Shown here: in pieces, positions 16,770 to 24,739 of the stretch
How the letters are laid out: each line of letters begins with the position of its first letter
How positions within the stretch are numbered: the first letter of the stretch is position 1
Assembly: GCA_017694595.1 (NCBI GenBank)
Contig: JADIMT010000066.1
Coordinates: 1 to 34,370 of the forward strand
Direction: 5' to 3'
DNA from: Candidatus Ornithospirochaeta stercoripullorum
GTDB taxonomy: Bacteria > Spirochaetota > Spirochaetia > Sphaerochaetales > Sphaerochaetaceae
DNA: 34,370 bases
Made by a program: the position numbers and the translations under genes
Notes under the pieces: model-generated
The model's input: the letters and a program-made list of their open reading frames with translations, nothing else
The model's database searches: none
Told to the model about the DNA's origin: nothing

Positions 16770-17674
16770 TTCTTATCTCTCCCCGATGTCTTGAGGACAT
16801 TCAGGATTGCGTTAATGATCATGATGAAGAGGAAAAGCACCAACGCAATCGAAAACAGCGCCTGTCTCTGAAGTCCTGATGAATAGGACATCTCAGAAGC
16901 TACAGCAGTGGTAAGGAACCTTACAGACTTGAAAAGTGATGGCATATTAGCGACATTGCCAGCGACCATCATGATAGCCATAGCCTCTCCGATAGCTCTT
17001 CCGATACCAAGGACAATAGCTGTGAATATGCCGCTCTTAGCAGCTGGAACAGTCACACGGAAATATGTCTCGACACTTGTGGCTCCAAGTGCTAGCGATG
17101 CCTCTTCATACTCTCTTGGCACAGCTTCAAGCGCTGAAAGCGAGACATTGATAACCGATGGCAGGATCATGACTGCAAGAACGATTATGGCCGCAAAGAG
17201 CGTAGCTCCATCAGGAACGCCGAAGATTATTCTGATACCCGGTACAAGAATAGTCATACCGACAAGACCGTAAACTACAGACGGGATTCCAGCCAGAACT
17301 CCAATGCAGAGCTCCATCGTCTCGCGCACCTTCTTTGGAGCCATCTTTGCAAGGAAAACTGCAGCAAAGAAGCCAATAGGCACTCCTATGATGATGGCAC
17401 CAGCTGTACCGTAGATTGATGTAAGGATAAATGGGAGGATTCCAAATTCAGGTTCTGACGCTGTGGAAGCCCACCTTGTTCCGAAGAGAAACTCGATGGG
17501 CCCAATCTTGAAGATGGCCGGCAGGCCTGACACCACAAGGTAGATTGTGATGACCAATACCGAACCGACCGCAACAAGTCCGAGGATCAGGAACACTATA
17601 TGAATCAGGTCCTCCATCAGCCTGCGGGGATTATCCTTATATCCCTTCTGGGCGATGAATTCACCAAATTTCAT
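16766..17674 (-). CDS. pstC: Phosphate ABC transporter permease PstC
   Basis: A 302-residue inner-membrane permease with about six membrane segments after a charged N-terminus (MKFGEFIAQKGYKDN). It carries IEFLFGTRWAS, a PstC-typical periplasmic segment, then GVLAGIPSVVYGLVGM, the coupling loop EASLALGATSVETYFRVTVP and GIGRAIGEAMAIMMVAG. With PstA it forms the phosphate channel. GGGGA lies about eight bases before the ATG. The gene follows pstS after 16 bases and overlaps pstA by four. Confidence 0.94.
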   Translation of the reverse strand: MKFGEFIAQKGYKDNPRRLMEDLIHIVFLILGLVAVGSVLVITIYLVVSGLPAIFKIGPIEFLFGTRWASTASEPEFGILPFILTSIYGTAGAIIIGVPIGFFAAVFLAKMAPKKVRETMELCIGVLAGIPSVVYGLVGMTILVPGIRIIFGVPDGATLFAAIIVLAVMILPSVINVSLSALEAVPREYEEASLALGATSVETYFRVTVPAAKSGIFTAIVLGIGRAIGEAMAIMMVAGNVANMPSLFKSVRFLTTAVASEMSYSSGLQRQALFSIALVLFLFIMIINAILNVLKTSGRDKK

Positions 17675-17690
17675 CAGTGGTCCCCGGTAA

Positions 17691-18503
17691 TCACTCTGCT
17701 ACAGGAACAGCACCAGCTCCAGCGATTACAGAAGCTGCGTCTACGCTTGTGCAGTAGTTGAAGAATGCCTGAGCTGCGTCTGAAAGCGGAGTCTCTGTCA
17801 GAGTTGCGAACACGAATGGTCTCTGGATCTTGTACTCACCGCTCTTTACAGTCTCTTCGGAAGGAGCAACGCCTTCAACTGTAACTGTCTTTACAGAATC
17901 GAGGTTGCTTGCAAGTGAAGCATATCCGATAGCACCTGGGTTCTGGGAAACTGCTGTGATAACAGCACCTGTTGATGTGAGCTCCTGGCTGTACTTGCAG
18001 AGATCCTCTGTACCTGTGATTGACTCGAAACCATCTCTTGTACCTGATCCTGCTTCACGTCCGATAGGAACAACTGGCGCATCTGCTCCGCCTACTTCGC
18101 TCCAGTTTGTGATCTCGCCTGTATAGAGGCCATAGATCTGGTCGATTGTAAGATCGTTTACAGGGTTGTCAGCATTGACGATGATAGCGATTCCATCGAG
18201 AGCAACGATTGTCTGTGTAAGACCAGAAGCAACCTCCTCATCCTTGAGAGCGCGAGATGCAAGACCGATGTCGCATCTGCCCTCGAGAGCGGATGTGATA
18301 CCTGTTCCGCTTCCTGTCGGGTTATATGTAACATTCACGCCAGGATTGTCAGCCATATACTGCTCAGCAAGTGAAAGGATAACCTGCTCCATTGATGTGG
18401 ATCCATCTGTGGAAACAGTTGCGCTGTCTTCAGAAGCGCCATTTGCGAATACTGCTGTCATTGCAAGAGCTGCAACAAGCATGATCATGAGAATTTTCTT
18501 CAT
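17691..18503 (-). CDS. pstS: Phosphate-binding protein PstS
   Basis: A 270-residue periplasmic phosphate receptor. It has a signal peptide (MKKILMIMLVAALAMTAVFA) with cleavage before NGASED; there is no lipobox Cys. Phosphate-binding loops of the family are visible: the TDGSTSMEQVILSLAE start, YNPTGSGTGITSALEG, IGLASRALKDEE and PIGREAGSGTRDGFE. The ATG at 18503 lies behind a GGAG site; the extension to 18524 has no support. It is the first and probably best expressed gene of the Pho operon. Confidence 0.94.
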   Translation of the reverse strand: MKKILMIMLVAALAMTAVFANGASEDSATVSTDGSTSMEQVILSLAEQYMADNPGVNVTYNPTGSGTGITSALEGRCDIGLASRALKDEEVASGLTQTIVALDGIAIIVNADNPVNDLTIDQIYGLYTGEITNWSEVGGADAPVVPIGREAGSGTRDGFESITGTEDLCKYSQELTSTGAVITAVSQNPGAIGYASLASNLDSVKTVTVEGVAPSEETVKSGEYKIQRPFVFATLTETPLSDAAQAFFNYCTSVDAASVIAGAGAVPVAE

Positions 18504-18569
18504 TTTAAGACTCCTATAATTCATAGTCTCTAATCGTTTTCTGGCTGCATATTAATGAATCAGGATTAA

Positions 18570-18602
18570 GTGGTAAGTGCAGTCGTGTTAAATCTATGTA
18601 AA
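18570..18602 (-). promoter_or_regulatory. Candidate Pho box upstream of pstS
   Basis: On the minus strand TTTACA and TTAACA stand 11 bases apart, and a weaker TTAATC occurs at the third 11-base step after that (just outside this span). Tandem TT(A/T)ACA-like hexamers with 11-bp period are how PhoB/PhoP-type regulators bind. The site lies about 70-100 bases upstream of pstS, as expected for an activator. No convincing -35 box follows, which fits an activated promoter. The match is by eye only. Confidence 0.5.
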
Positions 18603-18631
18603 TTATTCGGGATCCCAGCTATGAATCAGCA

Positions 18632-18997
18632 TTATTGCCTGTGCCAGGGACAAGCTATCTCCATCATTGCCTCTATAGTGCTATGCAAAAGCCTTGTCTT
18701 CTCAGTATCCGCTGCTTTGTAATAGACCTCCTTGCCCCTGCGCACCGATACGATCAGGCCACCAGCTTTAAGCATCTTCAGATGATGAGAGACAGCTGGA
18801 CTTGACATATCGACCATCGAAGAGATGTTGATCACGCACTCCTCGCAATGGCAGAGAAGCCAGAATATGCGCAGCCTGCTTTCATCTCCAAGCTGCTTGA
18901 AAATCTCTGAAAGCGTCGTAAATGAAGAGAGAGGTGGAAAATTACCAACTTCCTTCTCAAATGGTTCACCATGGTCATGTGGCAGTGATGGATACAT
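18632..18997 (-). CDS. ArsR/SmtB-family metal-responsive repressor
   Basis: A 121-residue winged-helix repressor. The core reads IFKQLGDESRLRIFWLL, then CHCEECVINISSMV, the recognition helix MSSPAVSHHLKMLKAGGL and the wing VSVRRGKEVYYKAAD. Candidate metal ligands are Cys49, Cys51 and Cys54 in the CHCEEC segment, His7 and His9 in the N-terminal PHDHG, and Cys116 near the end, a set like CadC/CmtR-type sensors of Cd, Pb or Zn. The start at 18997 has GAGGAGG upstream. It is divergent from the HMA-protein and P-type ATPase genes. It most likely represses them and is released by metal; the inverted repeat at 19111-19136 is the likely operator. Confidence 0.88.
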   Translation of the reverse strand: MYPSLPHDHGEPFEKEVGNFPPLSSFTTLSEIFKQLGDESRLRIFWLLCHCEECVINISSMVDMSSPAVSHHLKMLKAGGLIVSVRRGKEVYYKAADTEKTRLLHSTIEAMMEIACPWHRQ

Positions 18998-19075
18998 CAA
19001 TCTTCTTCCTCCTCTATGTCTTAATATAGCTATCGGCGCTTTTGCGGTAAATATGCTTGTTCCTTCATTTTTTCC

Positions 19076-19104
19076 TTGACAGGAGAGCAAGGGACGAATA
19101 TCAT
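19076..19104 (+). promoter_or_regulatory. Promoter of the metal-export operon
   Basis: TTGACA (19076-19081), 17 bases, then TATCAT (19099-19104): a near-consensus promoter for the HMA-protein gene at 19148. The predicted transcription start falls at about 19111, the first base of the inverted repeat, so a bound repressor would block it. Confidence 0.75.
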
Positions 19105-19110
19105 CAAATC

Positions 19111-19136
19111 AACAATTAAGCATTTGTTTAATTGTT
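19111..19136. promoter_or_regulatory. Likely ArsR-type operator
   Basis: AACAATTAA (19111-19119) and TTAATTGTT (19128-19136) form a perfect 9-bp inverted repeat with an 8-base spacer, directly downstream of the -10 box and just before the ribosome site. AT-rich inverted repeats overlapping the start of transcription are typical binding sites of ArsR/SmtB repressors. Confidence 0.65.
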
Positions 19137-19147
19137 TTGGAGGGTTT

Positions 19148-19366
19148 ATGAAGAAAACTTATAACATTGAAGTTGACTGTGCAAACTGCGCAAACAAGAT
19201 GGAAGCCGCTGCATGCAAGACAGCTGGCGTCAAGGATTGCACAGTTAATTTCATGATGCAAAGAATGACAGTTGAGTTCGAAGATGGCGTTGACAGGAAT
19301 AGCGTCATGGAGAATGTGCGATCAAACTGCAAGAAAGTCGAAAGCGACGCCGAAGTCTTCATCTGA
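19148..19366 (+). CDS. Heavy-metal-associated (HMA) domain protein, small metallochaperone
   Basis: A 72-residue protein made of one ferredoxin-like HMA domain. The metal site is DCANCANKME, where the usual MxCxxC is replaced by VDCANC, followed by GVKDCTVNF and MTVEFEDGV. P-type ATPases of the Zn/Cd class often carry such a domain at their own N-terminus; here it is a separate protein encoded eight bases before the ATPase, which lacks one. It probably delivers or senses metal for the pump. GGAGGG precedes the ATG at 19148; a longer frame from 19076 runs through the operator. Confidence 0.88.
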   Translation: MKKTYNIEVDCANCANKMEAAACKTAGVKDCTVNFMMQRMTVEFEDGVDRNSVMENVRSNCKKVESDAEVFI

Positions 19367-19373
19367 GGTTCAT

Positions 19374-21257
19374 ATGAACAAGAAACAGAGAATCATGCTC
19401 ATCCGCATCGCGCTCTCAGCGGTACTGATGATTGCATTGAATTTCATACCGGTAGAAGGGGTGCTGAGATTCATTCTGTATCTCATCCCCTACTTCATCG
19501 TTGGTTACGATATTCTCCTGAAAGCTATCAAGGGAATTTTCCATGGACAGGTGCTCGATGAATGCTTCCTGATGGCTGTAGCTACTGTCGGAGCAATCGC
19601 GCTTGCACTCTATGAAAAGAGCGGCGACTATACAGAAGCTATCGCTGTAATGCTTTTCTATCAGGTCGGTGAACTTTTCCAGAGCTATGCAGTCGGCAAG
19701 AGCCGTAAGAACATCACCGAGTTGATGGACATTCGCCCAGATTATGCAAATCTGGAGAAGGACGGAGAGATTGAGAAAGTCGATCCAGATGATGTCGGAA
19801 TCGGAAGCATAATAGTCGTGCAACCTGGAGAGAAAGTACCTATCGATGGCGTTGTCATTTCCGGCGAATCCTCTCTAAACACTGCAGCCCTCACTGGAGA
19901 GAGCATGCCAAGAAGCGTGCATGAAGGCGATGAGATAATCTCAGGCTCAATCAACATGACTGGAGTGCTCCGGATCCAGACTATTAAGGAATTCGGAGAA
20001 TCGACAGTATCGAAAATCCTCGATCTTGTTGAGAACGCAAGCTCAAGAAAGTCGAAATCCGAGGATTTCATCTCGAAGTTCGCAAGAATCTACACTCCAG
20101 CAGTCTGCATAAGCGCACTTGCGCTCGCACTGGTTCCGCCGCTTGTGTCAATCATCATCGGCCTAGCACCTGGATGGGAGAACTGGATATACAGAGCTCT
20201 GACATTCCTTGTCATCTCTTGCCCTTGTGCGCTCGTCATCTCCATCCCGCTTTCATTCTTCGCCGGCATCGGAGGAGCAAGCAATGCTGGCGTGCTTGTG
20301 AAAGGCTCGAACTATCTTGAGACACTTTCGAAGACAAAGATTGTTGTGTTCGACAAGACAGGAACTCTCACAAAAGGAGTCTTCGAAGTCAATGGGATAC
20401 ATCATGGAACAATCCCCGATGAAAAGATCATTGAATACGCAGCGCTTGCAGAGTGTGCCTCACCCCATCCTATCTCGAAGAGCTTGCAGCAAGCATATGG
20501 TGGCATCATAGACCGTTCAAGAGTCGAGGACATCAAGGAGATAAGCGGAAATGGAGTCACTGCCAAAGTAGATGGCCACAGCATCGCATGTGGAAATGAC
20601 AAGCTGATGAAGGCAATCGGAGTGGAGGCAATTCCATGCCATAGCGTTGGAACAATCATACATCTCGCTATAGATGGCGCTTATGCAGGACATATCGTCA
20701 TAAGCGATGTCGTGAAGCCCAATTCCACAAATTCGATCAAAGCGCTCAAGGCTGCAGGAATCCAAAAAGTTGTAATGCTTACCGGAGATTCACACAAAGT
20801 CGCTGACAAAGTCGCAGCCTCACTCGGCATAGATGCTGTATACAGTGAGCTGCTGCCATCCGACAAAGTCGATAAAGTCGAACAGCTGCTGATGGCAAAG
20901 CCACCTAAAGCGATGCTTGCATTTGTCGGAGACGGCATAAACGATGCACCTGTCCTCCGCCGTGCTGATATCGGCATAGCGATGGGCGCCATGGGTTCGG
21001 ATGCGGCAATCGAAGCTGCTGATATCGTGCTGATGGATGACGATCCGATTAAGATATCAAAAGCCATCAAGATTTCAAAGAAGTGCTTGAGGATAGTCTA
21101 TGAGAATATTGTCCTGGCAATTGGCATCAAGCTTATTTGCTTAGCGCTTGGCGCTGTAGGACTTGCCAGCATGTGGCTTGCCATATTCGCGGATGTAGGA
21201 GTGATGATCATAGCAGTGCTCAATGCTATCAGGGCGCTATTTGTGAAGAAGCTCTAA
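19374..21257 (+). CDS. Zn/Cd/Pb-exporting P1B-type ATPase (CadA/ZntA type)
   Basis: A 627-residue inner-membrane pump that exports soft divalent metals using ATP. All P-type signatures are present: actuator TGES (174-177), the membrane metal site CPC (283-285) in ISCPCALVIS, phosphorylated Asp327 in DKTGTLT, the HP motif ASPHPIS, MLTGD and GDGINDAP. The last membrane pair holds Lys in AIGIKLICL and Asp in IFADVGVM, the Lys/Asp pair that marks the ZntA-like P1B-2 class rather than copper pumps. It has no N-terminal metal domain; that function lies in the separate 72-residue HMA protein. The ATG at 19374 follows GAGGTT. The gene is followed by a strong terminator. Confidence 0.93.
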   Translation: MNKKQRIMLIRIALSAVLMIALNFIPVEGVLRFILYLIPYFIVGYDILLKAIKGIFHGQVLDECFLMAVATVGAIALALYEKSGDYTEAIAVMLFYQVGELFQSYAVGKSRKNITELMDIRPDYANLEKDGEIEKVDPDDVGIGSIIVVQPGEKVPIDGVVISGESSLNTAALTGESMPRSVHEGDEIISGSINMTGVLRIQTIKEFGESTVSKILDLVENASSRKSKSEDFISKFARIYTPAVCISALALALVPPLVSIIIGLAPGWENWIYRALTFLVISCPCALVISIPLSFFAGIGGASNAGVLVKGSNYLETLSKTKIVVFDKTGTLTKGVFEVNGIHHGTIPDEKIIEYAALAECASPHPISKSLQQAYGGIIDRSRVEDIKEISGNGVTAKVDGHSIACGNDKLMKAIGVEAIPCHSVGTIIHLAIDGAYAGHIVISDVVKPNSTNSIKALKAAGIQKVVMLTGDSHKVADKVAASLGIDAVYSELLPSDKVDKVEQLLMAKPPKAMLAFVGDGINDAPVLRRADIGIAMGAMGSDAAIEAADIVLMDDDPIKISKAIKISKKCLRIVYENIVLAIGIKLICLALGAVGLASMWLAIFADVGVMIIAVLNAIRALFVKKL

Positions 21258-21260
21258 GAT

Positions 21261-21287
21261 AAGGGAAGGCCCGGCCTTCCCTTTCCT
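21261..21287 (+). terminator. Terminator after the metal-export operon
   Basis: AAGGGAAGGC (21261-21270) and GCCTTCCCTT (21274-21283) form a 10-bp perfect stem with a three-base loop, followed by a pyrimidine-rich TCCTAATCTTCTCC. The T-run is broken, but position and stem strength support termination. Confidence 0.75.
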
Positions 21288-21326
21288 AATCTTCTCCTTT
21301 GCCACGATATTTATTACAATCTGCGT

Positions 21327-22637
21327 GTGATTCATGAAATAGCTGAACTGGAAACAGTATTTGATGCATTCTCCCCATCCATTACAGAGAAGAAAACAAA
21401 AGACAACAGGCTGGAGAGGATGAGGCTGTTGCTTTCATTCCTTGGAAATCCGGAAAAAAGCTTCAGGACATACCATATAGCAGGTTCGAAAGGCAAAGGT
21501 TCGACAGCGGCATATCTTGCGTCCCTGCTTACAGGCGCTGGCCGACGCTGCGGGCTTTATACATCACCGCATCTATTTACAATCCGCGAGAGATTCAGGC
21601 TCTCGCAATCATTCTTCGATGATGAATTATATATAGAAGTATGCAACAAGCTTCTCGATAAAGTCTCATCATTCTCTCTTCCTGAGGAGTATGGCCCAGC
21701 AAAACCAACTGTATTCGAAATGTATACAGCTTATGGTTATATGCTCTTCAAGGAGGCAGGATGCACTGATGCTGTCATCGAGACAGGACTTGGCGGCAGA
21801 CTTGATGCGACAAACACAATCATGCCAGAAGCCGTCTTGCTGACTCCCATCGAGCTGGAACATACAGATGTGCTCGGCGACACGATTGAGAAGATCGCGA
21901 GGGAGAAATCGAAGATCATCGTCAAGGATCGTCCTGTATTCATCGCACGTGTTGAAAGCGCAGCGGCAACTGTTTTCAGAAAAGAGGCTGAAAGCAACAA
22001 CGCTCCCATCCATGCGTTCTGCGATGAGATCAAGAACTTCAGAACAAGAACTGAGGAAGATTGTGAAGTGGCAGCATTCACGATCGACGGACATGAATAC
22101 AGCCTTAAGCTCACGATGGCGACAAAAGCCATGGCGGAAAATGCAGCGCTGGCAATTCTCGCGTCAATCAGGCTGGGATTCTTCACAGAGCATGGAATGC
22201 ATGAAGCAGAGCGCATACAGCTTCCAGGACGCTTTGAGAAGCGGCATATAGGAAAGCATCTGCTCGTCATTGATACCGCTCACACAAAACACTCCGCAGA
22301 AGCGAGTGCCAATGCATTCAGATGCATATCGAAATCGGAGAAGAAAACGCTGCTTCTCGCGCTCGCACAAGGCAAGAACAGCAAAGGCATTCTCGAAGCA
22401 TTGCTGCCTGTGTTTGATACAATCATCATCACGCGCACTAGCTTTTTCAAGAAAAGCGACCCTGAAGCGCTCTATAAAAACGCGAAAACGCTGTTTCCAG
22501 AAAAAGATATCGTACTGATTTCCTCCCCTGACGATGCCTTCGATAGCGCTTTAGCCCTCTCCTCTGATATACTCATCACTGGTTCTTTTTATCTCGCTTC
22601 CGAGATAAAGATGTTAAGGGATTGCTATGAGTCTTAA
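21327..22637 (+). CDS. folC: Bifunctional folylpolyglutamate synthase / dihydrofolate synthase
   Basis: A 436-residue cytoplasmic Mur-ligase-type enzyme that adds Glu to dihydropteroate and to folates. It has the ATP loop HIAGSKGKGSTAAY (residues 50-63), then GLYTSPHLFTIRERF, PTVFEMYTAYGYMLF, the catalytic AVIETGLGGRLDATN, LTPIELEHTDVLGDTI, LPGRFEKR and DTAHTKHSAEAS near the end. The start is a GTG with no ribosome site, and a TACAAT-like -10 lies only a few bases upstream, so the message may be leaderless. Its end overlaps the next gene by 11 bases. Whether both activities are present cannot be read with certainty. Confidence 0.9.
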   Translation: MIHEIAELETVFDAFSPSITEKKTKDNRLERMRLLLSFLGNPEKSFRTYHIAGSKGKGSTAAYLASLLTGAGRRCGLYTSPHLFTIRERFRLSQSFFDDELYIEVCNKLLDKVSSFSLPEEYGPAKPTVFEMYTAYGYMLFKEAGCTDAVIETGLGGRLDATNTIMPEAVLLTPIELEHTDVLGDTIEKIAREKSKIIVKDRPVFIARVESAAATVFRKEAESNNAPIHAFCDEIKNFRTRTEEDCEVAAFTIDGHEYSLKLTMATKAMAENAALAILASIRLGFFTEHGMHEAERIQLPGRFEKRHIGKHLLVIDTAHTKHSAEASANAFRCISKSEKKTLLLALAQGKNSKGILEALLPVFDTIIITRTSFFKKSDPEALYKNAKTLFPEKDIVLISSPDDAFDSALALSSDILITGSFYLASEIKMLRDCYES

Positions 22638-24015
22638 CTGGAAGGAATTGCAGCTCATCCTCTCAGAGCTACCTCTGGAGGGAAGCTATATACAGAAGAT
22701 TACGGAGCATGCTGTCTCATCTTTCACATTCTCCATGTTTTCGAAGGAGAAGAAAGCTTGGCTGCTATACACTGAGCTCTCAACGCCTTATTCAAGAATA
22801 TGCCGCACAGGGATGATCAGAAAGAAGAACAAGACGATGCAGCGCTTCACACAGTATATGAACGCACATATTGTTGGCAGGAAGGTCCTCGCTGTGAAGC
22901 AATACCCCTTCGACAGGGCTGTGATGCTGGAACTTGGCAACAGCACTGATGTAATCAATATGCACATCAGGCTATATACAGGACCGGGAGCTAATATCAT
23001 CATCACGGACAAGGATGATACTATCCTCGAACTTCTCTACAGACGTCCCCACAGGAACGAGGAGAAGGGAGAGAAACTCATCACAGAAGAGAGAAAGGAT
23101 GAAGGAGGAAGGCACTTCGAAGTCAGAGCATATGACACAGAATCCTTCAATGAGTTCATAGACAAGACATCCTCTGAAGAATCATCGGAAGAACGGAAAG
23201 CAGAGCTCATCGAACGGCTAAAAGAGAAGAGAGACAAAGAGATCGCTTCTCTCAGAGACCGTCTCTCAAGACAGCAGAAGAGGCTTGATGAGACAAAAGG
23301 CTTTGAAAAGACGAAAGCTGTCGCAGATCTTCTCTCTGCTTCTATCTGGGCTGTGAAGAAGGGCATGAAAAGCATAGCGCTTGACAACTGGGAGAGCGGA
23401 GAGAAAGTCACAATCTCGCTCGACCCAGCCCTGTCACCAAATGAGAACCTGGAAAAGCTCTACCAGAAATACAGGAAGGACAAGCGCAGCTCGGAGCTGG
23501 CAGAGGAAGAGATCAAACGTACTGAAGATGAGATAAAAGCGACAGAAGAGAAGTATGAGGCACTTCTCTCATCTTCATCTGCTGAAAAGCTGAGAAAAGA
23601 GGTTTCGAAGCCTGAAGACAGGAAGAAGGACGATGACAAGAAACCCGGCTTGTGGCTATCTGTGCGTGGCTTCGATCTGATAGTAGGCCGCAACGCGAGG
23701 GAAAACGATGAGATTCTCCGCCGCTATACGCGTGGTTCGGACATCTGGCTGCATACGCGTGACTATGCGGGAGGCTATGTGATCATCAAAGCGCAGAAAG
23801 GCAAGACAGTCCCACTTCCCGTCCTGCTGGATGCCGCGTCGCTGGCCATACACTATTCAAAAGCAAAGAAGAACGGCAAAGCTGACCTTTACTACACTGA
23901 AGTGAAATACCTCAGAAGAGCAAAGGATGGCAAGACAGGACTCGTGCTGCCGACTCAGGAGAGGAATCTCTCCGTTACGCTGGACGAGAAACGAGTCAGG
24001 GAGATTCTTGGATGA
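22627..24015 (+). CDS. rqcH: RqcH/NFACT-family ribosome quality-control protein
   Basis: A 462-residue protein of the NFACT (Rqc2/RqcH, formerly fibronectin-binding) family. RqcH binds stalled 50S subunits and recruits tRNA-Ala to add Ala tails. NFACT-N runs from residue 1 to about 170 (LQLILSELPLEGSYIQKI, then RLYTGPGANIIITD). A long charged coiled coil with a short helical middle covers about 185-335. NFACT-R (DUF814) starts with GLWLSVRGFDLIVGRNARENDE and contains RYTRGSDIWLHTRDYAGGYV and LDAASLAIHYSKAKKNG, quoted here in parts. It is shorter than typical 560-residue RqcH, mainly in the middle part. It overlaps folC by 11 bases and the next gene by four. Confidence 0.9.
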   Translation: MSLNWKELQLILSELPLEGSYIQKITEHAVSSFTFSMFSKEKKAWLLYTELSTPYSRICRTGMIRKKNKTMQRFTQYMNAHIVGRKVLAVKQYPFDRAVMLELGNSTDVINMHIRLYTGPGANIIITDKDDTILELLYRRPHRNEEKGEKLITEERKDEGGRHFEVRAYDTESFNEFIDKTSSEESSEERKAELIERLKEKRDKEIASLRDRLSRQQKRLDETKGFEKTKAVADLLSASIWAVKKGMKSIALDNWESGEKVTISLDPALSPNENLEKLYQKYRKDKRSSELAEEEIKRTEDEIKATEEKYEALLSSSSAEKLRKEVSKPEDRKKDDDKKPGLWLSVRGFDLIVGRNARENDEILRRYTRGSDIWLHTRDYAGGYVIIKAQKGKTVPLPVLLDAASLAIHYSKAKKNGKADLYYTEVKYLRRAKDGKTGLVLPTQERNLSVTLDEKRVREILG

Positions 24016-24731
24016 TATACCATAACGCTATTTTCTATCCCGATACAGAAGAAGAGCTGAAAAACCTGGTGCTTCCCATAAACGACAAAGAAAGCCATAA
24101 AGCTTTCATACTGCCACACATGCGCCTTGCATCGATTGCTTCTCTCTACAGGGATGCTTTCTCCTCCATTCCCAATGGAAAGCGCATCGTCGCTATTCTT
24201 CCATTGCACAGAGAGACGCTGGAAAAGGATCAAGGCAAATTCATCTTCTCCCCCAGAAAGAGAGGCGAAGAGACGCTGCTGGGCCCAGTGCAGATTGAAA
24301 GCCTTTCGGAAAATGACAGCAAAAGCTATGAAGAGGAGGAATACAGTCTGGAGCTTTTATACCCCTACGTCGCTTGTCATAACCCCGATTCAATCCTGTG
24401 CCCGCTCTTTGTAAGCATAAAGAACGCGGAAGAGATGAAGAGACTTTCATCATTTATCGCTTCACTGGATGACGGGAATACCACCTTCATAGTATCTTCA
24501 AACATGACAGGCAGAATGATGGGAAAGAATACAGCGGAAGATAGAGACAGCATGATTTCCCTTCTGGAGAGCAAAAGCCATCTGATGGATCTCTGGCAGC
24601 GCGGCAAGATCACGGCATGCGGTGCACCTGCAATAGAGGCAGTGCAAAGAGTCATCACGTCAGCGTGGCACCTCATAGGACTTTCAGATGACGAAAGCAT
24701 TACAGGACATGCTGCCTTCTACGCAGATTGA
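24012..24731 (+). CDS. MEMO-family protein (AmmeMemoRadiSam system protein B-like)
   Basis: A 239-residue cytoplasmic protein with the MEMO fold, related to iron or copper-dependent ring-opening dioxygenases. Family positions recognised: ILPHMRLASIASLYRDA (normally PHAGY), AILPLHRETL (normally GPSH), EYSLELLYPYVACHNPDS (normally EHSLEVQLPFL), IVSSNMTG (normally SSDLSH) and GKITACGAPAIEAVQRV. The three metal ligands of human MEMO1 correspond to His36, His66 and the Cys of TACGAP near residue 204, all present, although several flanking motifs have diverged. The usual partners AmmeMemoRadiSam A and the radical-SAM gene are not nearby. The ATG overlaps the rqcH stop by four bases. Confidence 0.75.
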   Translation: MIYHNAIFYPDTEEELKNLVLPINDKESHKAFILPHMRLASIASLYRDAFSSIPNGKRIVAILPLHRETLEKDQGKFIFSPRKRGEETLLGPVQIESLSENDSKSYEEEEYSLELLYPYVACHNPDSILCPLFVSIKNAEEMKRLSSFIASLDDGNTTFIVSSNMTGRMMGKNTAEDRDSMISLLESKSHLMDLWQRGKITACGAPAIEAVQRVITSAWHLIGLSDDESITGHAAFYAD

Positions 24732-24739
24732 GGAAAGGA

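Noticed and set aside
24012-24731. Radical-SAM or AMMECR1 partner in the MEMO cluster
   Set aside because: No CxxxCxxC motif or AMMECR1-like domain is encoded by the neighbours.
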